Below are positions 1 through 5,565 of a stretch of 5,565 nucleotides of DNA, piece by piece. The stretch comes from a bacterium (GTDB lineage Bacteria > Ratteibacteria > UBA8468): contig DAOVNU010000059.1 of NCBI GenBank assembly GCA_030630065.1, forward strand, positions 1 through 5,565, written 5' to 3'. Numbering within the stretch: the first letter of the stretch is position 1; every line of letters begins with the position of its first letter. Both the position numbers and the translations under genes were made by a program. The notes beneath the pieces were generated by a model. The model saw only the letters and a program-made list of their open reading frames with translations. It was not told the origin of the DNA and searched no databases.

Positions 1-566
1 ATTTCTCTCAAACCTCATTCTCTCTACTGGTTCTTCTTAGAGAAAAATAAAAATGTTTTAGCATATGGAGGCAATCCCTCTCCTACGGGAACGGTGCCTC
101 TCTACAAACCCTTTGAGAAATTCCATTGGCTCACAGAAGGCTGGAATTTCTCAGTTAAATTTAAGCCAGAGCAATACCCCTATGGTCCGGAAAATGTAAT
201 CTCCGGGATTTCACGACCAGAATCCTGGAGCAATATCTGGATTTCTAACTCAAAAAAACTTTACCACAAAACATTTTTCTTGACTTTAAAAAAGAGATTT
301 CCATCAATACCCTTCACCTCACCTTTGCTACAAATCTTAATTCTCGCTACCTTTCGCCTCTAAAAGCGCCTGCTGAATGCGTCAGAGATTACACTCTTTT
401 TTGTCAAAAGAAAGGGAAGTGGATTAAGATATTAAAGGTAACAGATAATTATCAGCGACATTGCAGACATTGATTTAAACCCACCATTAGTTCTTGCCTC
501 TGTCTGAAAATCTCTGCCACCAATGGCTCTCCTGAAGTTAGGGTCTATGAGATAAGAGCGTATTAA
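1..566 (+). pseudogene. 3' remnant of an FAD-dependent oxidoreductase gene, broken by a frameshift and a stop
   Basis: The reading frame is open from the first base of the window, so the gene begins upstream. Frame 1 (from position 1) reads through YGPENVISGISRP and WSNIWISNS to an A7 run at 252-258, after which its translation becomes unrelated low-complexity sequence. The frame shifted by -1 from position 258 continues sensibly: TLPQNIFLDFKKEISINT, LHLTFATNLNSR, APAECVRDYTLFC, TDNYQRHCRH. It then meets TGA at 471-473 and resumes in the same frame as ISATNGSPEVRVYEIRAY up to TAA at 564-566. From memory of the family, GPENV-xx-G-xx-RP, LPQ-x-x-x-LDF, INT-x-HLTF-x-TNLN, NYQRHRRHRF and ATNG-P-RVYEIRVY belong to the C-terminal beta-sandwich (discoidin-like) domain of large FAD-dependent oxidoreductases. 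The catalytic FAD domain lies outside the window. One extra A in the run and one sense codon (CGA Arg would fit) in place of TGA would restore a continuous C-terminus. The second lesion argues for true decay rather than one sequencing error. An independent small gene in frame 1 (GTG at 94 to TAA at 361-363) is unlikely. Confidence 0.82.
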
Positions 567-585
567 GAGTTCTCCCTTCTTTTAG

Positions 586-614
586 TTGACCTTCCTGATA
601 GTAAGTAATATAAT
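586..614 (+). promoter_or_regulatory. Sigma-70-type promoter of the ATPase subunit I gene
   Basis: A -35 box TTGACC (586-591, five of six consensus bases) and a perfect -10 box TATAAT (609-614) are separated by exactly 17 bp. The predicted transcription start is near 621, giving a leader of only about 20 nt before the ATG at 641. That leader still contains the SD sequence AAGGA. The promoter lies in the 74-bp gap after the remnant gene, so transcription of the intact genes probably starts here. No operator palindrome is visible in the gap, and nothing else in 567-640 looks functional. Confidence 0.75.
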
Positions 615-625
615 AATTCCTCTAT

Positions 626-630
626 AAGGA
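626..630 (+). promoter_or_regulatory. Ribosome binding site that supports the start at 641
   Basis: AAGGA lies 10 nt upstream of the ATG at 641. A second in-frame ATG at 656 follows the family-typical MAI-x-x-MKKI opening and would cut into the first beta strand, so 641 is the better start. Confidence 0.6.
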
Positions 631-640
631 AAAATTTATA

Positions 641-2641
641 ATGGCGATTGGGAGAATGAAAAAAATTACCCTCATTGGACCGGAGGATGAGGGGAAAAAA
701 GTTACCGGATTCTTGCAGGAAACGGCTGTTCTGGAAATTACCCGGCTTAAAGAAGAAGTTGCCTTAAAGGAAGTGGTGCCGGGGAAGGTTTTGCAGGATG
801 AGGAGCTGGCAAAAAGGTTAAAAAAACTTGATTATCTTGAGGAAACTCTCGCTCCGGAAAAGAAAGCTCCTCAGAAGATTCAACTTTCCCAAAAACAATT
901 TTCAGATATTGCAAAAACCTTTGACCTAAATTCCTTTTACGAAAAGGTAAAAGAGCTTGATGCAAGAATAAAAAAAAGAAAAAATCTAAAAAAAAGGTTA
1001 AACAAATTAAAAGAGAGCCTTTCTTTAATTAAGGAACTTAAGGTCCCTCTCAACCAACTTGTTTCTACAACCTTCACCAAAATCGGTATCTATAAGATTC
1101 CTTCAATACAATTCAATGATTTAATTAAAGCAATTAATAAAAAAAGCCCGTATTTTTATTTAAAGATAATCAAACAGGATAAGAAAGAAAGTTTATTTCT
1201 CATCCTTTATCTTCAAGAGCAGGAAAAAGAATTTTTGTCACTTTTAGCCAAATACAATGCGGATTTACAGAAATTTCCTCCTTTTCATTCAACGGCAGCA
1301 GAAATTCTTTCCTGGATTGAAAAACGACTGGTCAAGAACGAGAAAGATACCCTGCAACTGAGTGATGAAATGAAAAAATTTGCCCGGGAGAGAAATAAAA
1401 TTTTAGTTCTTCTTGATTACTATTCATCCTTCAAAGAGCAGGAGAATATTCAGAGTTCTTTCGGACAAACCAAAAGCACTTTTGTTTTAACCGGTTGGAT
1501 TACGGAAAGAGCATTGCTAAATTTGGGAAAATCATTAAAGGAAAAATTTCCTACCATTGCTCTTTACTCCCGCGAACCAAAAAAGGGGGAGGACGTGCCG
1601 ACTATCTTTGAAAATAAACCTTTAATTGAGCCCTTTGAGGCGGTTACCGATTTATATGGCAGACCTCTATATCGGGGGGTAGACCCCAGTGGTTTTCTTT
1701 CTATCTTTTTTATTCTCTGCTTTGCCACCTGCCTTTCCGATAGCGGCTACGGTCTTCTTCTGGCCATTTTTTCCTTGATTATACTCAAGAAGATGCGTTT
1801 ATCGGAGATGGGAAAGAGGTTATGCAAATTGTTTTTTTTCAGTGGTTTGGCTACGATTGTGGTTGGGGTAATAACCGGTAGTTGTTTTGGCGACCTTCTG
1901 GAGAGAGTGCCATTTTCTCCTTTAAAAAGGTTATGGGGAGTGATTGCCGTTTTTAATCCGGTCAAAAACGCTGATGATATGATGAAATTCTTTTACTTTG
2001 CGCTCTTGTTCGGCTATGTCCAGATTTCCTTCGGAGTACTGCTTAAATTAATGAGAGGCATTAAGGGTTATGGAATTGCCGGGCTCAAAGATTTTGCTCC
2101 TTTTTTAATCCAGTTGGGCTTGCCTCTCTGGATTCTTGCCTTTTTAGCTAAAAAAAGTGTCTTGCCGTTTTCCTTTTTGGGCGGTTTCTTTTTTTCCTGT
2201 TTGAGTTTTCTTTTGATTCTTGCTTTGGGTTTTGTCGTTTTTCGGCAATGCGTTGAGCAAAAAGGAATATTTATGAAACTTTTCTGGAGCGTATATTCTG
2301 TTTACGGAATGGTTGTGGGAAATCTTCTCTCCGATACCTTGAGTTATTCACGGCTTTTCGCGCTGGGGATGACTACCGCTCTTCTGGCGATAGTGATGAA
2401 TCAATTGGTTTCCCTGGTGCTTCCCGTTCCCTATCTCGGTCTTGTTTTGGGATTAATTATCTTTTTCGGGGGGCATCTCTTTAATCTTGCTATTAATACT
2501 CTGGGGGCCTACGTTCATACCAGCAGGTTGCAATATCTGGAATTTTTTACCAAATTTTATGAAGCCGGGGGAAGGGTGTTTGAACCCTTCAGGATAGAAG
2601 GAAAATATACAATTATAGAGGGGTCAGGTCTCCGCATTTGA
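641..2641 (+). CDS. ntpI: V/A-type H+/Na+-translocating ATPase subunit I (subunit a homologue)
   Basis: Subunit I (also named atpI; homologue of eukaryotic V-ATPase subunit a) is the membrane stator. It forms the ion half-channels beside the rotor ring and links them to the peripheral stalk. The protein has 666 residues, normal for the family. The N-terminal half, about 1-340, is soluble and Lys/Glu-rich. It opens with the typical MAIGRMKKITLIGPED and has helical, probably coiled-coil stretches around 100-135. From G351 (GFLSIFFILCF) the rest is membrane-embedded, with about seven or eight hydrophobic segments up to about residue 625. Family landmarks are LSDSGYGLLLA in the first segment, SYSRLFALG with R571 (the position of the essential channel arginine of Vph1-type subunits), and GHLFNLAINTLGAYVHTSRLQYLEFF with R629 and E634 near the end (motif 634-695 region is outside; the protein stops at 666). 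The last residues (GSGLRI) and the TGA stop are encoded by the left arm of the palindrome at 2619-2728, so the original C-terminus probably differed. No other ATPase subunit gene is in the window, which is unusual because the V/A-type genes normally cluster. Confidence 0.94.
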   Translation: MAIGRMKKITLIGPEDEGKKVTGFLQETAVLEITRLKEEVALKEVVPGKVLQDEELAKRLKKLDYLEETLAPEKKAPQKIQLSQKQFSDIAKTFDLNSFYEKVKELDARIKKRKNLKKRLNKLKESLSLIKELKVPLNQLVSTTFTKIGIYKIPSIQFNDLIKAINKKSPYFYLKIIKQDKKESLFLILYLQEQEKEFLSLLAKYNADLQKFPPFHSTAAEILSWIEKRLVKNEKDTLQLSDEMKKFARERNKILVLLDYYSSFKEQENIQSSFGQTKSTFVLTGWITERALLNLGKSLKEKFPTIALYSREPKKGEDVPTIFENKPLIEPFEAVTDLYGRPLYRGVDPSGFLSIFFILCFATCLSDSGYGLLLAIFSLIILKKMRLSEMGKRLCKLFFFSGLATIVVGVITGSCFGDLLERVPFSPLKRLWGVIAVFNPVKNADDMMKFFYFALLFGYVQISFGVLLKLMRGIKGYGIAGLKDFAPFLIQLGLPLWILAFLAKKSVLPFSFLGGFFFSCLSFLLILALGFVVFRQCVEQKGIFMKLFWSVYSVYGMVVGNLLSDTLSYSRLFALGMTTALLAIVMNQLVSLVLPVPYLGLVLGLIIFFGGHLFNLAINTLGAYVHTSRLQYLEFFTKFYEAGGRVFEPFRIEGKYTIIEGSGLRI

Positions 2642-2728
2642 CAAACGTAGTAGACGAGCTTGCTCGTCGGTCAACCAAGGTTGACTACTACATATAAATA
2701 TTTTGTCAAATGTGGAGACCTGACCCCT
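2619..2728. mobile_element. 110-bp nested palindromic element (MITE/REPIN-like) between the subunit I gene and dnaJ
   Basis: The outer arms at 2619-2645 and 2702-2728 are inverted copies of 27 bp. They match at 26 positions; the exception is G2634 opposite T2713, which would be a G-U wobble in RNA. Each arm carries the sequence AGGTCTCCGCATTTGACA or its near-complement. Between them lies a smaller palindromic core (2647-2691), with one unpaired base on its left and a 10-nt AT-only stretch (2692-2701) on its right. It has no coding capacity, so any mobility would depend on a transposase elsewhere. From memory, similar GGGGTCAGGTCTC-type palindromes recur in genomes carrying REP-associated Y1 tyrosine transposases; that link is inference. 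The element overlaps the last seven codons and the stop of the subunit I gene and ends 7 bp before the dnaJ ATG. There is no T-run after the stem, so it is not a standard intrinsic terminator, though the RNA stem could affect readthrough or mRNA decay. No target-site duplication is obvious. Confidence 0.75.
2647..2691. repeat. Inner double-hairpin core with flanking GTAGTA/TACTAC
   Basis: GTAGTA (2647-2652) pairs with TACTAC (2686-2691). Inside are two perfect 7-bp hairpins: GACGAGC/GCTCGTC (2653-2659 and 2662-2668, loop TT) and GTCAACC/GGTTGAC (2670-2676 and 2679-2685, loop AA). With the outer arms this folds as a three-way junction. Read on its own strand, each hairpin is preceded by GTAG, the tetranucleotide known to precede REP hairpins recognised by REP-associated tyrosine transposases. 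Two convergent REPs of this kind make a REPIN. The structure is directly visible; the REPIN assignment is inference. Confidence 0.7.
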
Positions 2729-2735
2729 TAAGAAA

Positions 2736-3863
2736 ATGGCGAAGCGTGATTACTATGAGGTAGTGGGTGTTCCGAAAAATGCCGGTCTTGATGAGATTAA
2801 AAAGGCATATCGGAAACTTGCTTTGAAATATCATCCTGACCGCAATCCCGGGGACAAAGAGGCGGAGGAAAAATTTAAGGAAGCAACCGAGGCCTATGAG
2901 GTTTTGTCCGATTCCAAAAAAAGGGCTACATATGACCAGTTTGGTCATAGTGGTTTAGGCGGCGGTTTTGACTGGACCCAGGATTTTTCCCGGGTCAGAA
3001 CCGATTTCGGTGATATTTTTGGTGACCTCTTCAGGGGGGGCTCTTTCTTCAGCAATTTCTTCGAAGAAGGATTCGGCGGAAGAACAAGTTATCAGGGCGG
3101 CTCTGACCTTCAGGTCAATCTTTCCGTTACCTTAAGGGAAGCGGCTGCCGGAACGGAAAAATATATTAATCTTACTCGCCTGGAGAAATGTCCTGTCTGT
3201 AACGGAACCGGAGCAAAAAAAGGAACCGGAAAAAAAACCTGCCCCCAATGTCAGGGAAGAGGTCAGGTAAGTCAATCTTTATTGGGTTTTGTCAGTTTTG
3301 CCAGCACCTGCCCGAGATGTAAAGGAAGCGGCGAAATTATTACCTCTCCCTGTCGCAACTGCAGAGGCACAGGCAGGGTTAGAAAAATACATAAAATAGC
3401 GGCAAAGATTCCTGCCGGAGTGACGCAGGGTTCGACCCTACGTCTTCAGGGAAGAGGTGATGTTGGGTTAAGAGGAGAGTCATCAGGTGATCTCTATATT
3501 CTCATTGCCGTGCAGGAAGATGAACTTTTCCGGCGCGAGGGAGATGATATTATCTGTGAGGTTCCGATTACCTTTGTTCAGGCGGCTTTAGGAGCGGAGA
3601 TTGAGGTCCCCACCCTTTTTGGAAAGGTGGAGATGAAAATACCACCGGGAACCCAGAGCGGCAGAGTTTTTCGCCTGCGCTCTCAGGGAATTCCCAATCT
3701 CCACGGTTATGGAAAGGGAGACCAATTGGTCAGAATTTTGGTGGAAACACCGACAAATTTGGGCAAAGAAGAAAGAAAATTATTGGAGCAGTTTAAGGAA
3801 ATTTCCAGTGTACGCGCTCATCCCCTCATACAAAAATTCTGGGAAAGGTTTAAACATAGATAA
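2736..3863 (+). CDS. dnaJ: Chaperone DnaJ (type I Hsp40 co-chaperone)
   Basis: Cytosolic co-chaperone that delivers unfolded clients to DnaK (Hsp70) and stimulates its ATPase. The 375-residue length is typical of bacterial DnaJ. Residues 4-68 are the J domain ([11 protein letters not shown]), with the essential HPD motif at 33-35 and the QFGHSG end near 70. A Gly/Phe-rich linker with DIFGDLF follows to about residue 122. The zinc-binding region has four intact CxxCxGxG repeats starting at C152 (CPVCNGTG), C169 (CPQCQGRG), C192 (CPRCKGSG) and C206 (CRNCRGTG). The two substrate-binding beta domains follow ([20 protein letters not shown], then [17 protein letters not shown]), with a charged C-terminal tail. 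The ATG at 2736 gives the canonical MAKRDYYE start, but no SD lies at normal distance: only AAGA directly beside the ATG, and a GGAG at 2714-2717 that is 18 nt away and inside the palindrome stem. The TAA stop overlaps the SD of rplM. No dnaK or grpE is in the window. Confidence 0.98.
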   Translation: MAKRDYYEVVGVPKNAGLDEIKKAYRKLALKYHPDRNPGDKEAEEKFKEATEAYEVLSDSKKRATYDQFGHSGLGGGFDWTQDFSRVRTDFGDIFGDLFRGGSFFSNFFEEGFGGRTSYQGGSDLQVNLSVTLREAAAGTEKYINLTRLEKCPVCNGTGAKKGTGKKTCPQCQGRGQVSQSLLGFVSFASTCPRCKGSGEIITSPCRNCRGTGRVRKIHKIAAKIPAGVTQGSTLRLQGRGDVGLRGESSGDLYILIAVQEDELFRREGDDIICEVPITFVQAALGAEIEVPTLFGKVEMKIPPGTQSGRVFRLRSQGIPNLHGYGKGDQLVRILVETPTNLGKEERKLLEQFKEISSVRAHPLIQKFWERFKHR

Positions 3864-3867
3864 GGAG
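3862..3867 (+). promoter_or_regulatory. rplM ribosome binding site overlapping the dnaJ stop codon
   Basis: AAGGAG lies four bases before the ATG at 3872, and its first two bases are the last two of the dnaJ TAA (3861-3863). This supports the 3872 start over the internal ATG at 3893, which has only weak purines upstream. It also suggests that dnaJ and rplM share a transcript. Confidence 0.7.
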
Positions 3868-3871
3868 AAAA

Positions 3872-4288
3872 ATGAAGAAAGAAAAATCAGAGATGGAGAG
3901 GAATTGGTTTTTAGTTGATGTCAAGAACAAAATTTTAGGGAGGATGGCGGTAAAAATCGCTACTGTTCTTATGGGGAAAAACAAGCCCACTTACGCTCCC
4001 GAAGCCGATAAAGGGGATTTTGTGGTGGTCATCAATGCGGAAAAGATTAAGGTTACCGGAAACAAGAAAAAGGATAAAGTTTACTATAAACATTCCGGTT
4101 ATGCCGGCGGCTTAAAGAGCATTACCCTGGAAAGATTACAGGAGAAAAATCCGACGACAATAATTAAGATGGCGGTAAAAGGGATGCTGCCCAAGAATAG
4201 ACTTCAGGCAAAGAGGATGAAACGACTAAAGGTTTATTCCGGAGACAAACATCCCCATCAGGCACAGAAGATAGAGTTATTAAAATAA
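3872..4288 (+). CDS. rplM: 50S ribosomal protein L13 (uL13)
   Basis: Early-assembling large-subunit protein that binds 23S rRNA. The 138 residues are close to the usual length of about 142. Family landmarks run in order: [19 protein letters not shown] near the start, [39 protein letters not shown], the HSGYAGGLK core, then the signature around [20 protein letters not shown] and the terminal [11 protein letters not shown]. The protein is strongly basic, as expected for rRNA binding. About seven extra residues (MKKEKSE) precede the conserved start; the strong SD at 3862-3867 favours keeping them, although MERNWFL at 3893 is a possible alternative start. The usual partner gene rpsI (S9) does not follow. 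Instead an acyl-transferase gene begins 9 bp downstream. Confidence 0.98.
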   Translation: MKKEKSEMERNWFLVDVKNKILGRMAVKIATVLMGKNKPTYAPEADKGDFVVVINAEKIKVTGNKKKDKVYYKHSGYAGGLKSITLERLQEKNPTTIIKMAVKGMLPKNRLQAKRMKRLKVYSGDKHPHQAQKIELLK

Positions 4289-4293
4289 GGAGG
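4287..4293 (+). promoter_or_regulatory. Strong ribosome binding site of the homocitrate synthase-type gene
   Basis: AAGGAGG is a perfect seven-base match to the anti-SD. It overlaps the last two bases of the rplM TAA (4286-4288) and lies four bases before the ATG at 4298. This fixes the start and suggests co-transcription with rplM. Confidence 0.75.
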
Positions 4294-4297
4294 AACT

Positions 4298-5527
4298 ATG
4301 CCTAAGATTTATATTATTGACGTTACCAATCGTGATGGGGTGCAGACCTCAAGATTGGGATTGGCAAAGTTGCAGAAAACCCTGCTCAACCTTTATCTCA
4401 ATGAGATGGGGGTTTTTCAGAGTGAGGCGGGTTTCCCGGTAACCAGGCATGAGATTAATTACCTGAAAGGAAATCTGCGTCTGGTTGAAAAGAAAGTGCT
4501 TTCTCCCATCAGGATTTCCGGCTGGATGCGTGCCATCAGTGCCGATGTTAAGGAAACGTTCAAGAACGTGAAAATCAAGCATTTCAACCTTTCCATCTCC
4601 ACCTCCAAACAGATGATTGTTGGTAAATTTCAAGGAAAAAAGAATGAAAAGGATATTTTAAAATTAATGGGAAATGCCGTAACATTGGCTAAAGAAAAAG
4701 GGGCAAAGTCAATCGGGGTGAATGCCGAAGATGCCTCCCGCACCGATATGGATTATTTGCTAAAATTTGCTTCTCTGGCTAAAGAGAAAGGGGCAGACCG
4801 CATTCGCTACTGCGATACGCTCGGATATGATTCTCCCTTTAGCATCTATGAAAGGGTTTACAAATTGGCAAAAGAGACAAAAATACCAATAGAAATTCAC
4901 TGTCATAATGATTTAGGGATGGCGGTGGCTTGCAGTGTTGCCGGGGCAAAGGGAGCAATCGACGCCGGGGTTGATGCCTATATCAATACTACCGTCAATG
5001 GAATGGGGGAGAGAACCGGAAATGCCGATTTGGTCTCGGTGATTTTGGCGATACAGAAATCATCGGGTATTGCTGACAAATATAAACTTGACCGGAAAAT
5101 TGATTTGAAAAAGGCCTGGAAATTGGCGCATTATGCCTCCTATGCTTTTGGTGTTCCCGTTCCGATTAATCAGGTTGGGGTGGGGGGCAATGCCTTTGCC
5201 CATGAGTCAGGGATTCACGTTGATGGTGCCCTAAAGGACCGAAGAAACTATGAACTCTATGATTTTGAGGAGTTAGGGAGGGGTAAACCGGAAATTGTTG
5301 AGACCGGAAGAATGATTACCCTCGGGGAATACAGCGGCATCAAGGGTTTCCGCAACATCTACGGAAAGTTGGAGATAGAGTTCAAAGACGATAAGGAGGC
5401 AAGAAAAATTCTGGAATTAGCCCGCTATGCCAACGTTCACACCCAGAAACCCCTTATCGAGGATGAATTGAAGTTTATTGCCCAATATCCGCAAGAGGCA
5501 CGTCAGATTATGACCGTTGCCCCCTAA
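4298..5527 (+). CDS. Homocitrate synthase-type acyltransferase (NifV-like; possibly Re-citrate synthase)
   Basis: A 409-residue member of the DRE-TIM metallolyase / HMGL-like family, which condenses acetyl-CoA with a 2-oxoacid. The TIM-barrel opens with IDVTNRDGVQTSRLG, where R12 and D13 fill the catalytic arginine and metal-binding aspartate of the family's D-x-T-x-RDG motif. The metal-binding HCHNDLGMA has H201 and H203, and the NGMGERTGNADL loop (from N234) carries N242, the likely further ligand. HESGIHVDG at 302-310 supplies the conserved histidines of the subdomain after the barrel. It stops about 100 residues short of a typical LeuA and lacks the C-terminal leucine-sensing domain, so 2-isopropylmalate synthase is unlikely. 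Motifs such as NEMGVFQSEAGFP, NLSISTSKQM and VNAEDASRTDMDYL resemble proteins I know annotated as homocitrate synthase in anaerobes. Some relatives of that group are Re-citrate synthases (acetyl-CoA plus oxaloacetate). With no nif, lysine or TCA gene nearby, the 2-oxoacid substrate cannot be settled. Family assignment is firm; exact substrate is open. Confidence 0.88.
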   Translation: MPKIYIIDVTNRDGVQTSRLGLAKLQKTLLNLYLNEMGVFQSEAGFPVTRHEINYLKGNLRLVEKKVLSPIRISGWMRAISADVKETFKNVKIKHFNLSISTSKQMIVGKFQGKKNEKDILKLMGNAVTLAKEKGAKSIGVNAEDASRTDMDYLLKFASLAKEKGADRIRYCDTLGYDSPFSIYERVYKLAKETKIPIEIHCHNDLGMAVACSVAGAKGAIDAGVDAYINTTVNGMGERTGNADLVSVILAIQKSSGIADKYKLDRKIDLKKAWKLAHYASYAFGVPVPINQVGVGGNAFAHESGIHVDGALKDRRNYELYDFEELGRGKPEIVETGRMITLGEYSGIKGFRNIYGKLEIEFKDDKEARKILELARYANVHTQKPLIEDELKFIAQYPQEARQIMTVAP

Positions 5528-5546
5528 GGAGCATTGGAGGACTTCC

Positions 5547-5565
5547 CGTAGCCAACGGTAGGTTG
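5547..5565. repeat. Partial GTAG-plus-hairpin repeat cut by the window end
   Basis: CGTAG (5547-5551) is followed by CCAAC (5552-5556), the loop GGTAG, and GTTG (5562-5565), where the window ends. CAAC pairs with GTTG, and the stem would be CCAAC/GTTGG if the next base is G. The same CGTAG pentamer precedes the first hairpin of the core at 2646-2650, so this may be another REP-like unit. The 38 bp after the stop at 5527 contain no supported gene start: TTG at 5534 after AAGGAG runs into TAG within six codons. Only 19 bp are visible, so this call is weak. Confidence 0.3.

Noticed and set aside
68..100. Inverted GAGGCA/TGCCTC pair.
   Set aside because: It is only six bases, lies within the coding remnant and has no partner signals; chance is a sufficient explanation.
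94..363. A small stand-alone gene starting at GTG 94.
   Set aside because: The same frame is open to the left edge, no SD precedes the GTG, and the sequence after 258 loses family resemblance while the -1 frame keeps it. It is part of the broken oxidoreductase gene.
2619..2728. A structured RNA such as a riboswitch or T-box in front of dnaJ.
   Set aside because: The near-perfect symmetry of the arms and the 2-nt hairpin loops fit a DNA palindrome repeat. I see no conserved loop motifs of a known riboswitch, and no CIRCE-type heat-shock operator.
2642..2735. The palindrome as an intrinsic transcription terminator.
   Set aside because: The outer stem ends in CCCCTTAAG rather than a T-run, and there is no GC-rich stem followed by Ts on either strand. 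Attenuation remains possible but is not supported.
3893..4288. Internal ATG start for rplM (MERNWFL).
   Set aside because: The ATG at 3872 has AAGGAG directly upstream; the internal one has no comparable SD. It cannot be fully excluded because conservation begins near it.
4349..4633. Antisense open frames opposite the subunit I, dnaJ and homocitrate synthase-type genes.
   Set aside because: They lie fully or largely within well-supported genes, have no SD or recognisable motifs, and read as shadows of the sense codons.

Overview
This 5.6 kb window is bacterial DNA, moderately AT-rich, with every recognisable gene on the + strand. The signals are bacterial: a near-consensus sigma-70-type promoter, strong Shine-Dalgarno (SD) sequences, and bacterial DnaJ and ribosomal protein L13. 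A bacterial V/A-type ATPase subunit and a homocitrate synthase-type enzyme suggest an anaerobe. The residual gene at the left edge belongs to a family I associate with uncultured candidate phyla and PVC-like bacteria. I cannot place the organism more precisely from the sequence, so the lineage is inference.

Layout. Positions 1-566 hold the 3' part of a decayed FAD-dependent oxidoreductase gene, broken by a -1 frameshift in an A7 run (252-258) and an in-frame TGA (471-473). A 74-bp gap with a strong promoter (586-614) leads into a full-length V/A-type ATPase subunit I gene (641-2641). A 110-bp nested palindrome (2619-2728) follows. It overlaps the end of the subunit I gene, supplies its stop codon, and ends 7 bp before dnaJ (2736-3863). 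Then come rplM (3872-4288) and a homocitrate synthase / Re-citrate synthase-type gene (4298-5527). The last 38 bp hold the start of what looks like another small palindromic repeat.

How the genes work together. dnaJ, rplM and the acyl-transferase gene are tightly packed (8- and 9-bp gaps), and each upstream TAA overlaps the next SD, so they are probably one transcript. Their functions are unrelated: chaperone, ribosome, central or anabolic carbon metabolism. This is a shuffled housekeeping cluster, not a pathway operon. Subunit I is not next to other ATPase subunits, and rplM is not followed by rpsI.

The most unusual object is the palindrome at 2619-2728. Its 27-bp outer arms enclose a core of two convergent hairpins, each preceded on its own strand by GTAG. 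That is the organisation of a REPIN (paired REP sequences moved by REP-associated tyrosine transposases). It appears to have remodelled both neighbouring genes: the subunit I C-terminus and stop codon, and the dnaJ ribosome-binding region. I found no complete new defence or metabolic system.
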